DNA of 46,374 bases from UBA1367 sp040268355 (GTDB taxonomy: Bacteria; Actinomycetota; Coriobacteriia; Coriobacteriales; Atopobiaceae), in the NCBI GenBank assembly GCA_040268355.1, contig JAWRIT010000024.1:1-46374 (forward strand), given 5' to 3'. Both the position numbers and the translations under genes were made by a program. The notes beneath the pieces are model-generated. The model had not been told where the DNA came from, made no database searches, and worked only from the letters and a program-made list of their open reading frames with translations. Position 1 is the first letter of the stretch. Every line of letters starts with the position of its first letter. Below, in pieces: positions 17,133 through 24,666 of this stretch.

Positions 17133-18515
17133 CTACGCCTCCTCGACCATCTCGTCGCTATAGCCCCAGAGGTACGTGCCCACGAAGGCAAACACCACAG
17201 CGACCACGACAGCCACGATCTCCCAGATGCCGCAGGCGGCGTACACAGCCGGCAGCGTGATCATGGAGGTCGTCAGCAAGACCGACTGGGTCACGTGGTT
17301 GACCGCCGCGATGGCGCCAGCGAAGGCGCATCCCACGCACATCACGATGAACGGACGCTTGTACTTGAGCAGCAGGCCATAGATGGCCGGCTCGGTGATG
17401 CCGCCGAGCCATGCGGAGCCCATGCACTCGGTCGCGGTCTCCTTGATCCCCTTGTTTTTTGACTTGAGCAGGATGGCGAGGCAGCAGGCGCCCACGGCAT
17501 AGTTGGTGCCGACGGAGATCGGGAGCAAAAAGTCATAGCCGAGCGTGCCGAAGTTGGACATGACCACGGGAATGAAGGCCCAGTGCATACCAAAGATGAT
17601 GAGCACCGGCCAGAGGCCCGCATACAGGAAGCCGCCGACGAGCGGCGCGGCGTTCATGATGGTGAGGATGCCATTGGCGATCCAGCCAGCCACGGTGTTG
17701 GACACGGGGCCGACGACGAGCAGCGTAAGGATGGCAGTGAAGGAGAGCGTGAGCATCGGGGCAAGTATGCCCTTGACGGCATCTGGGAAGATCCTGTCGA
17801 AGAACGGCTCAATGAGTGACTGCAGCGCGGCGGTGAGCACGATGGGGATCACGGACTGCAGATAGCCGGAATCAGGCATGATGACCGGAATGCCAAAGAA
17901 GTTTTGGGCGCCCTCGAAGGTCGTGGAGAGCGCGACCATGTCGGGATGGCAGAGGAACATGGCTATGGCCACGGTTATCCACTGATTGACCTTGAACTTG
18001 ACGCCGGCGGTGTAGGCCAAGGCGATCGGCAGGAACTGGAAGAGGCCATCGCCCATGGCGTTGAGGATGACATACGTGGAGCTTTCGGTGTCCAGCCAAC
18101 CAAAGCTCGAGCACATGACGGCCACCGCCTTGAGCATACCTGCCGCGCTGAAGCCGCCGAGAAACGGCATGAAGATGCCCGTCACGACGCCGACCAGGCG
18201 ATCGAGGATCTTGCCTTGCGCCGCACCTGCCTCGTCGGCGTCGACCTCGCCGCCAAGCATGATCTGCGGGAACTCCGCGCCAATGGCGTCGTAGGCGTCA
18301 CCGACCTTCTGTCCGATGACGATCTGATACTGGCCTGCGGCGTGCATGACCTGAATGACGCCCTCGATCTGGCCGACCTTCTTGTCGTCGACGATCGACT
18401 CGTCTCTGAGCGTAAAGCGCAGGCGGGTGATGCAGTGCGTCAGGCCGGCGATGTTGTCGGTGCCGCCAACGGCCTCGACGACCTCATGGGCCATCTTCGT
18501 CCAGTCTCGTGCCAT
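17133..18515 (-). CDS. PTS EIIBC, glucoside/sucrose family
   Basis: A 460-residue membrane permease-kinase. The EIIB domain (1-80) has the phospho-cysteine C28 in LTHCITRLRF; the EIIC domain (about 105-450) has about ten membrane segments, with the family loop GGITEPAIYG. It has no EIIA domain, so it must borrow an EIIA. It imports and phosphorylates a sugar, probably a glucoside. The start ATG has AAAGGA seven bases upstream. It heads a group with GH3, GH43 and GH35, none of which is a phospho-glycosidase family, which makes the substrate puzzling. Its promoter region borders a fossil antiterminator gene. Confidence 0.92.
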   Translation of the reverse strand: MARDWTKMAHEVVEAVGGTDNIAGLTHCITRLRFTLRDESIVDDKKVGQIEGVIQVMHAAGQYQIVIGQKVGDAYDAIGAEFPQIMLGGEVDADEAGAAQGKILDRLVGVVTGIFMPFLGGFSAAGMLKAVAVMCSSFGWLDTESSTYVILNAMGDGLFQFLPIALAYTAGVKFKVNQWITVAIAMFLCHPDMVALSTTFEGAQNFFGIPVIMPDSGYLQSVIPIVLTAALQSLIEPFFDRIFPDAVKGILAPMLTLSFTAILTLLVVGPVSNTVAGWIANGILTIMNAAPLVGGFLYAGLWPVLIIFGMHWAFIPVVMSNFGTLGYDFLLPISVGTNYAVGACCLAILLKSKNKGIKETATECMGSAWLGGITEPAIYGLLLKYKRPFIVMCVGCAFAGAIAAVNHVTQSVLLTTSMITLPAVYAACGIWEIVAVVVAVVFAFVGTYLWGYSDEMVEEA

Positions 18516-18557
18516 GATGGTATCCTTTTTTTGCTGTCCGACGGTATGTCCTACGAC

Positions 18558-18585
18558 TTTCTATGACTTTCATTTTATGAGTCAA
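18558..18585 (-). promoter_or_regulatory. Candidate promoter for the EIIBC-glycosidase operon
   Basis: On the minus strand TTGACT (18585-18580) and TAGAAA (18563-18558) are separated by 16 bases, 43 bases upstream of the EIIBC start. The -35 is one base from consensus. The leader would be too short for a RAT/terminator, unlike the plus-strand EIIBC. Confidence 0.45.
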
Positions 18586-18586
18586 A

Positions 18587-18802
18587 TTGCACAGAGACAA
18601 TGACTCGTGGGACTCCTATCTGGCAATGGCTGTAGATGAGAGTTCCCATCTCGCGGCATGCGCGGAGGACGTTGCGACGCTTCTTTTGGAACGGCTGGGC
18701 GCGAGGGCGACGGGCGAGCTCACCCATGACGAGAAAGCGTACCTCACCCTGCACATCTATCGCCTGAGGGATCGTGCGCACGGAGGAGGCGCCGTCCGGT
18801 AG
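18587..18802 (+). pseudogene. C-terminal remnant of a BglG/LicT antiterminator
   Basis: An open frame of 71 codons (from a TTG, with a stop three codons earlier) whose end reads ARATGELTHDEKAYLTLHIYRL. This is the pattern that closes the second PRD domain of BglG/LicT/SacY proteins (xLTxDExxYLxLHIxRL). Intact members are about 280 residues with an N-terminal RNA-binding CAT domain and two PRDs; all but part of PRD2 is missing. The lost portion would overlap the opposite-strand EIIBC promoter, so a deletion or rearrangement seems to have removed it. The position, just upstream of a RAT-like site and a plus-strand EIIBC, is exactly where such a regulator gene would be expected. Confidence 0.68.
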
Positions 18803-18974
18803 ACGCCGCTTGCAGTCAAAGTGGGACCGCCTGCGACCCGCGCATGGACAACCGTCGTCACCTCTCGTTACGTTCTTCTCGACCGGCGGGTACAACTCGT
18901 GCATCCCACGACGTATTACCAAAGGTGACGGCAGAGGGCTGTGCGTTCTGCCTGTCATGAGGTAGTGCGTCGGG

Positions 18975-19004
18975 GGATTGTTTTTCTCTTTCCGCAAAAC
19001 TCCC
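18975..19004 (+). promoter_or_regulatory. RAT-like antiterminator binding site
   Basis: The 30-base segment begins GGATTGTT and ends GCAAAACTCCC, closely resembling ribonucleic antiterminator (RAT) targets of LicT/BglG proteins (GGATTGTT...GGCAAAACC in Bacillus examples). GGG/CCC and TTG/CAA pairs flank an A-rich internal loop, as in known RATs. It lies 95 bases upstream of the EIIBC start. I see no clear overlapping terminator with a U-tract, so attenuation may be lost. A separate stem (TGACGGCAGA with TCTGCCTGTCA, 18926-18956, one bulge) lies upstream. Confidence 0.5.
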
Positions 19005-19098
19005 ACCTCGTGCGACGCTCCTGCGAAGCATCACGCCGCCTCACCTTGGTATGCGCCGACGCGCGAGCCTGCACAAGCATGCAGCGATAGGAGTCGCG

Positions 19099-20538
19099 AT
19101 GGCAGACAACAGAAGAATCGCCGAAGAGGTCCTGGCGGCCGTTGGCGGCGCGAGCAACGTCACGAGCGCAACCCATTGCATGACCAGGCTGAGGCTCACC
19201 CTCAAGGACCAGAGCGCGCCCGACGACGCGCACGTCAAGAGGATCGACGGCGTCATCGGCGCCCAGTGGTCCGGTGCGCAGTACCAGGTCATCATCGGGC
19301 AGAACGTCCCCAAGGTCTACGACGAGATCATAGGCTTCGGCGTCGTGGGTGGCGACACCATCGACGAGAACCTCGACCCCAGCCTGTCCAAGGAGGGACT
19401 CACCCCCAAAGGAGTCTTCAACGGGGCGCTCGACTACCTCTCGGGCTCCATGGTCCCGATGATTCCGGTCCTGATGTGCGCGGGCCTCTTCCAGACCATC
19501 GCCGTCGTCATCGGCCCGTCGATGCTGGGCCTCGTGTCTGACGAGAGTGACCTTTACGTCTACTTCAACACCGTCTACACCGCAGGCTTCTACTTCATGC
19601 CCATCTACCTCGGCTACAACGCGGCGCGCAAGCTCGGCGTGACTCCCGCGCTTGGCGCCTTCATGGGCGGCATCCTCATCGCGCCCACCTTCGTGGCGAT
19701 AGCTGGCTCTGAGGACCCGTCCTTCTCGGTCTTGGGCATACCCACGACCATGGGCACCTACAGCCAGACCGTCATACCCATCCTGCTCTCGGTGTGGGTC
19801 ATGAGCTACGTCGAACGATTCTTCAAACGGATCATGCCCGACATGCTCACCACCGTTTTCACGCCGTTCTGCACCATGTTCGTCATGGTTCCCGTCACCC
19901 TCTGCGCCCTCGCACCGCTTGGTTCGTGGCTGGGCAACGGCTTTGCCGCCTTCTTCACGACGCTCGGCGACATGGGCGGCATCCTTGCCATCATCGGCGG
20001 CGGCCTCGTGGCGGCGCTGTGGCTCCCACTCGTCGTGACCGGCATGCATGTGGCCGTGATCATGATCGCGATCACCAACTTCATGACGACGGGAGTCGAT
20101 TACTACATCTTGGTCGCCACCACCATCAGCCTATGGTCTGCCTATGGCTGCGAGTTCGCGACTTGGCTGCGCCTCAAGGACAAGAAGGAGAAGAGCAATG
20201 CCTTTGGTTACTTCATCACCAACACCATCGGTGGTGTGGGCGAGCCCTTCATCTATGGCATCATGTTCCGCTATCGCAGGGTATGGCCTAGCGCACTCAT
20301 CGGTGCCTTCGTGGCGGGCGCCACCGCAATCGCCCTCCATGTTGGCGTCTTTGTCGTGGGTGGTGCCTCCAACGTGCTGAACTTCCTCGCCTTCGTCGGC
20401 GGCGGGACGCAGAACATCATCAATGCCGCAATAGCCGCGTCCGCCGGCTTTGTGACCTCCGCCGTCTTGACCTACCTGTTCGGCTTCACCGCAGACGAGC
20501 TCGAGTACGGTCCCGAGAGCGAGCGTGAGGCGGCGTAG
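19099..20538 (+). CDS. PTS EIIBC, beta-glucoside family
   Basis: A 479-residue permease with an EIIB domain (phospho-cysteine C27 in ATHCMTRLRLTL) and an EIIC domain of about ten membrane helices containing GGVGEPFIYG. There is no EIIA domain. It is paralogous to the minus-strand EIIBC at 17133-18515 but only distantly. It probably takes up a beta-glucoside as the 6-phosphate. The start ATG has AGGAG five bases upstream. The regulatory remnants upstream (RAT-like site and antiterminator fossil) suggest it was once controlled by antitermination. A NIF3-like gene follows after 77 bases on the same strand. Confidence 0.92.
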   Translation: MADNRRIAEEVLAAVGGASNVTSATHCMTRLRLTLKDQSAPDDAHVKRIDGVIGAQWSGAQYQVIIGQNVPKVYDEIIGFGVVGGDTIDENLDPSLSKEGLTPKGVFNGALDYLSGSMVPMIPVLMCAGLFQTIAVVIGPSMLGLVSDESDLYVYFNTVYTAGFYFMPIYLGYNAARKLGVTPALGAFMGGILIAPTFVAIAGSEDPSFSVLGIPTTMGTYSQTVIPILLSVWVMSYVERFFKRIMPDMLTTVFTPFCTMFVMVPVTLCALAPLGSWLGNGFAAFFTTLGDMGGILAIIGGGLVAALWLPLVVTGMHVAVIMIAITNFMTTGVDYYILVATTISLWSAYGCEFATWLRLKDKKEKSNAFGYFITNTIGGVGEPFIYGIMFRYRRVWPSALIGAFVAGATAIALHVGVFVVGGASNVLNFLAFVGGGTQNIINAAIAASAGFVTSAVLTYLFGFTADELEYGPESEREAA

Positions 20539-20615
20539 GCGCGAGGCACGATTACCATGCGGCAAGACATCCGGGGAGATCCGACCACCCTCCCCGACTC
20601 CCGTAAGGAGGAGAC

Positions 20616-21470
20616 ATGCTCGTCAGCGAAGTCATTGACGCGATCAAAACATGGTGTGGGAGCAGCATGGCGCTTGAGGGAGGGCGTCCCATCGATGCGG
20701 AGAAGACCCGCGACAAGGTGCTCTGGGGCGATCCCGAGCAGGAGTGCACGGGCATCGTGACCTGCATCTGGGCCACTTCCGACGTCATCCGGCACGCACA
20801 GGAGATCGGGGCCAACCTGATCATCCCGCATGAGGCGCTCTTCTGGAACCATGGCGATCACACGGACTGGCTCTCCGACAACACCGTGTTCCAGGCCAAG
20901 CGCGACCTGCTCGACGCGGGCGGCACCGTCGTCTGGCGTTGGCACGACTACATCCACGCGGGCCTTCCCGCAGAGGACGGCAGCTACGTGGACGGCATCT
21001 TCCGTGGCCTGGCACGCAAGCTCGGCTGGGACGGTGCCGCTGCGCACAGCCCCGTGTCCCCGCTCGTCATGGAGCTGCCCGAGACGACCGCGGGCGACCT
21101 CGCAACCGATGTCGTCGCTCGTCTCGGTCTTGCCGGCACGCGCATCGTGGGCGACCCGCAGGCCCCGGTGCGCAAAGTCGCCGTGGTCGTGCACATGTTT
21201 GGCTTCCTCGACAATCAGATGATCTCGTTCATCGAAGGCGAGGACATCGACTGCATCCTCACCATGGAGACCACCGACTACACGGTGCTGCAGTACCTGC
21301 GCGACTCCTGCCAGCAAGGCCGTTCCCGTGCGGCCATCACCATCGGGCACTTCAACATCGAGGAGCCGGGCATGGCCTACGCCGCCGGCAGGCTGCACGA
21401 GGTGCTGGGTGACGATCTGCCGATTACCTTCGTGGCGACGGGCGACCCATTCAGCTACGTTGGGACGTGA
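20616..21470 (+). CDS. NIF3/DUF34-like metal-binding protein
   Basis: A 284-residue protein resembling the NIF3/YbgI (DUF34) family of dinuclear-metal hexameric proteins. Matching segments are GANLIIPHEALFWNHGD, in place of the usual LIITHHPLIF, and the C-terminal ITIGHFNIEEPGMAYAA, which corresponds to the GHxxSE segment of the family. One of the paired histidines appears replaced by Glu, so metal coordination may differ. The family's reaction is not established (some members are annotated as GTP cyclohydrolase I type 2). The start has AAGGAGGAGAC upstream. It follows the EIIBC gene and is probably co-transcribed, hinting at a role in handling the imported phospho-sugar; that part is inference. 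Confidence 0.72.
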   Translation: MLVSEVIDAIKTWCGSSMALEGGRPIDAEKTRDKVLWGDPEQECTGIVTCIWATSDVIRHAQEIGANLIIPHEALFWNHGDHTDWLSDNTVFQAKRDLLDAGGTVVWRWHDYIHAGLPAEDGSYVDGIFRGLARKLGWDGAAAHSPVSPLVMELPETTAGDLATDVVARLGLAGTRIVGDPQAPVRKVAVVVHMFGFLDNQMISFIEGEDIDCILTMETTDYTVLQYLRDSCQQGRSRAAITIGHFNIEEPGMAYAAGRLHEVLGDDLPITFVATGDPFSYVGT

Positions 21471-21476
21471 TGGTCA

Positions 21477-21509
21477 CGTGCCCCGAGCGATCTTGCCGCT
21501 CGGGACACG
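21477..21509. terminator. Bidirectional hairpin between convergent genes
   Basis: CGTGCCCCGAGCG (21477-21489) pairs with CGCTCGGGACACG (21497-21509) with one mismatch and a 7-base loop. It fills the 41-base space between the NIF3-like stop and the EIIB stop. There is no U-tract on either side, but position and stability fit a two-way terminator. Confidence 0.75.
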
Positions 21510-21511
21510 CG

Positions 21512-21814
21512 TTACTTCTGCAGCAGTTCAAGCGCCTGATCCAGCACTGCCGCTCCATCCATGCGCCCATATGAGCGCATATCTATAACGCCAACGGGAG
21601 TATCCCCCACCAGCTCTCCGACCTGGTCCCGCTTAAATGCCATCTGCGGTCCCAGCAGGATGACGTCGGCATCACCAACGGAGTCCGCCATCATGTTCTC
21701 TGACACCGACCGCACGGACACGTCGATCTGAAACCGTCGCGCGGCCTTCTCCATGTAAAGGGCAAGCAGGCTGGTCGATGCGCCACCTAAACAAACCAGC
21801 AGAATGTGCGTCAC
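21512..21814 (-). CDS. PTS EIIB, lactose/cellobiose family
   Basis: A 100-residue cytosolic phosphocarrier with the phospho-cysteine C8 in ILLVCLGGASTSLLALYME, followed by the helix and the DADVILLGPQM segment of the family. It passes phosphate from an EIIA to the EIIC at 23255-24523. Its start overlaps the stop of the GH1 gene by four bases, so it is translationally coupled. No lactose-type EIIA gene lies in this cluster; the only one in the window is at 41840-42232. Confidence 0.93.
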   Translation of the reverse strand: MTHILLVCLGGASTSLLALYMEKAARRFQIDVSVRSVSENMMADSVGDADVILLGPQMAFKRDQVGELVGDTPVGVIDMRSYGRMDGAAVLDQALELLQK

Positions 21815-23253
21815 GCAAGGTCCTCTCCATTGGACTCGATGACCTTTTTATACCAGAAGAAGCTGTCCTTGCGCGAGCGTGCCAGCGTGCCGGTGCCGTC
21901 GTCATTCTTGTCCACATAGATGAACCCGTACCGTTTGCGCATCTCGCCGGTGGTCGCGCTCACCAGATCGATCGGACCCCACACGAGGCAACCGATGCAG
22001 TCCACGCCGTCATCGCGAACCGACGAGACAATGGCCTCCACGTGCGCCCGCACGTAGTCGATGCGGTAGCCATCGTGCACGGTCCCGTCGTCTTCCACCA
22101 CATCCTGGGCGCCCATGCCGAACTCGGTGACCATTATCGGAAGCCCGTAACGACGATAGGTGTAGTTGAGCAAGTAACGAAGCCCTGTCGGGTCGATGGT
22201 CCAACCCCACTTGGTCTGCTCGAGATATGGGTTCTTGAGCCCACCGAAGTACGCGCCCTCGGCCTCCCCCGCGTCGGCCGCCGCGACCTCGGAGGCGTAG
22301 TAGTTCATGCCGATCCAGCCCAGACGGTCAGCCGCGAAGTAGGCACCGTCTGCCGGCTCATAGCCGCAATCGATCCCGTCCCGCTCGTACTCGCGCAGCT
22401 TGTAGGCCGGAAAGCGACCGTTGCACATGGCATCGACTTGGTAGAAGTCGCGGTCCATGAGCCTAAAGGCGGCAAGCGCATCCTCAGGCTTGGACGTGAG
22501 CGGGTAGATAGGCGTGATGCCAAAGACACACCCAACTTGGTTGGCAGGATCGATCTCGTGTAGGAGCTTGACTGCACGGATGCTCGCAAGCGTCATATGG
22601 TAGCCAAGCCGCGCGAGGTCGTTCTTGCGGTTTTCCAAGTCGGCATTGGTGAGGCCTGTGATCAGGTAGATAAAGATGTCTGTGGCCTTGCTCAAGGGAT
22701 CGATGTGGTTCATCTCGTTGAAGGTGGCCCAGCGGCGCACGCGACCCTTCAGCGCCTCGGCGACCGTGCGGACAAACCGTAGGTAAAGATCGATGGTCTT
22801 GCGGCTAAGCCACGATCGGTACGCACGCACCACGTTGAGGGGCATCTCGAAGTGGTACAAGGTCACGATAGGCTCAATGCCATGGGCAATGAGTTCGTCC
22901 ACGAGATCGACGTAGTGGTCAAGGCCCGCTCGGTTGGGCTCGGAGTCGTCACCGTTGGGGAAGATGCGTGCCCAATCGACGGAGATGCGAAGCGCCTTGA
23001 AGCCCATCTCGGCAAAGAGCGCCACGTCCTCTTTATAGCGGTGGTAGAAGTCGATGCCCGCGTGTGACGGATAGGTATACCCCTCCTCGAAGGTCTTCGA
23101 GACGTGGCGTGGGGTATCGACCGTGCCACTGGAAACGAGGTCCATCATGCCCACGCCACGACCGTCCTCGTCCCATGCGCCCTCACACTGATGCGCCGCG
23201 ATGCTTCCGCCCCAGAGGAAGTCCTTAGGGAAGTCGTTACGTCCCGTTGCCAT
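21811..23253 (-). CDS. GH1 6-phospho-beta-glucosidase
   Basis: A 480-residue GH1 enzyme that hydrolyses PTS-imported phospho-beta-glucosides in the cytoplasm. The acid/base is E180 in WATFNEMNHID. The nucleophile is E377 in IMVTEFGMG, where the usual Asn of the TENG motif is Phe. The phosphate-binding loop of phospho-glycosidases is present near the C-terminus (SATTGEMRKRYGFIYVD). The start is the ATG before ATGRNDFPKDFLWGG, with GGAGG upstream. It begins one base after the EIIC stop and overlaps EIIB, making a tight EIIC-GH1-EIIB operon. Confidence 0.93.
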   Translation of the reverse strand: MATGRNDFPKDFLWGGSIAAHQCEGAWDEDGRGVGMMDLVSSGTVDTPRHVSKTFEEGYTYPSHAGIDFYHRYKEDVALFAEMGFKALRISVDWARIFPNGDDSEPNRAGLDHYVDLVDELIAHGIEPIVTLYHFEMPLNVVRAYRSWLSRKTIDLYLRFVRTVAEALKGRVRRWATFNEMNHIDPLSKATDIFIYLITGLTNADLENRKNDLARLGYHMTLASIRAVKLLHEIDPANQVGCVFGITPIYPLTSKPEDALAAFRLMDRDFYQVDAMCNGRFPAYKLREYERDGIDCGYEPADGAYFAADRLGWIGMNYYASEVAAADAGEAEGAYFGGLKNPYLEQTKWGWTIDPTGLRYLLNYTYRRYGLPIMVTEFGMGAQDVVEDDGTVHDGYRIDYVRAHVEAIVSSVRDDGVDCIGCLVWGPIDLVSATTGEMRKRYGFIYVDKNDDGTGTLARSRKDSFFWYKKVIESNGEDLA

Positions 23254-23254
23254 C

Positions 23255-24523
23255 CTAGGCCTCCGTTCCCGTCGCTTCGTTCCCTGTGGCTTCGGCAGCA
23301 CGCTCCTTTTCATACTCGCGCTGATCGGCAATACGGAAGAAGGGGTAGTAGCACACGAGGCTCATCACCACGACCAGCACGCCCCACACAAGCGTAGGGA
23401 TGTGGCCGCCACCCAAGAAGAAGGTAACCACAACGGGTGGCAGCGTCCAGGGCACCATTCCCACCACAGGCTTGGCCAGCACACCAAGATCGGTCAGACC
23501 AAAGGTGGCGAAGGCAAGGACACCCGGCAGCAGCACAAACGGGAACAGGAACAGCGGGTTGAAGGCGATGGGAGTGCCAAAGATGATGGGCTCGTTGATA
23601 TTGAAGATGCCAGGGAACAAAGACATGCGGCCAAGGCTCCTGTAGGACTTGCTCTTGGCAAACAGGCACATGAGGATGACGAGCCCAATCGTCGCGCCGG
23701 TGCCGCCAGCCCAGATCATGGTGTCGGTGGCATAGGAGACGGAGTATGGCAGCGCCTCGCCCGCGAGCACGGCGGCCTCATTGGCGGCGCCCATCTGCAT
23801 GATGAAGGGCTGCACCACACCAATGACGACAGCGGAATTGATGCCACAGAAGAACACCAGGCCGCACAGCATGTGATAGAGAGCGTAACCAAAGGGCGTG
23901 TTGATGATGGCGGCAAGCGGCGCGAAGAGAAGCGACATCAGATCATTGATGCGGACGTTGAAGATGAGGGTCACCACACCAAAGAACACCAGGATAACGG
24001 CAGTAGGAATGAGGGCTGAGAAGGACTCGGCAACCGCAGGGGGCACACCGTCGGGCATCTTGATCACCAGGTTGCGCTTGGTGAAAAAGTCAATGATGGC
24101 AATCGACACGAAGCCTACGACCATGGCGGTAATCAGGCCACTGGAACCCAGGCCACCGAGGTCTATCGTGCCATCGAGCGAGACTTGCGTGAGCATGAAC
24201 GCCGCAAGCGCGGTGAGCGTGGTCGAGAAGACGTCAATTCCATACGAGCGCGCCCCATAGTAGGCGATGCTGGCGGCAGCATAGACGCCCATCATACCGG
24301 TGGTGCAGTTGTAGAGCGCGTTGAAGAACGGAACCGCGGGGGCAAGTGCGTTGGCCACGGCATCCACGGGAAAGCTCGTGAGCAGAACGCTGATGCTGCC
24401 GATGATCAACAGGTCGATGATGACGACCATCGAGTCGCGGATGATGGTGAGAACCCTGTTGTCTCCTACCTTGTTGGCAAGGGGCATAAGCTTCTCTTCG
24501 AAAAACCTTGTGATGCCGTTCAT
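23255..24523 (-). CDS. PTS EIIC, lactose/cellobiose family
   Basis: A 422-residue membrane permease with about ten hydrophobic segments and the family signature in FPGIFNINEPIIFGTPIAFNP. It translocates a beta-glucoside such as cellobiose or an aryl/alkyl glucoside, with phosphorylation by the EIIB at 21512-21814. The start ATG has AAGGAG nine bases upstream; the longer frame upstream lacks a good site. It is preceded by a PRD regulator on the same strand after 143 bases, which likely activates it, and is coupled to GH1. Confidence 0.93.
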   Translation of the reverse strand: MNGITRFFEEKLMPLANKVGDNRVLTIIRDSMVVIIDLLIIGSISVLLTSFPVDAVANALAPAVPFFNALYNCTTGMMGVYAAASIAYYGARSYGIDVFSTTLTALAAFMLTQVSLDGTIDLGGLGSSGLITAMVVGFVSIAIIDFFTKRNLVIKMPDGVPPAVAESFSALIPTAVILVFFGVVTLIFNVRINDLMSLLFAPLAAIINTPFGYALYHMLCGLVFFCGINSAVVIGVVQPFIMQMGAANEAAVLAGEALPYSVSYATDTMIWAGGTGATIGLVILMCLFAKSKSYRSLGRMSLFPGIFNINEPIIFGTPIAFNPLFLFPFVLLPGVLAFATFGLTDLGVLAKPVVGMVPWTLPPVVVTFFLGGGHIPTLVWGVLVVVMSLVCYYPFFRIADQREYEKERAAEATGNEATGTEA

Positions 24524-24666
24524 ATGGCTCTCTCCTTCTTTGTACGGATGTTGCTGGTTCTTGCGCTGGTAGCTCGATAGGCTCACGGGTCACCATGTGG
24601 ATGGCCTCAGTGCTCATCAGATAGTCCGCCACATGGTTTGCGGCCATCGGGGAGCCTCGCCAAGGC

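Noticed and set aside
18587..18802. Reading the 71-codon frame as an intact small gene
   Set aside because: It starts from an isolated TTG without a ribosome binding site and corresponds only to the end of a PRD domain, so a remnant is the better explanation.
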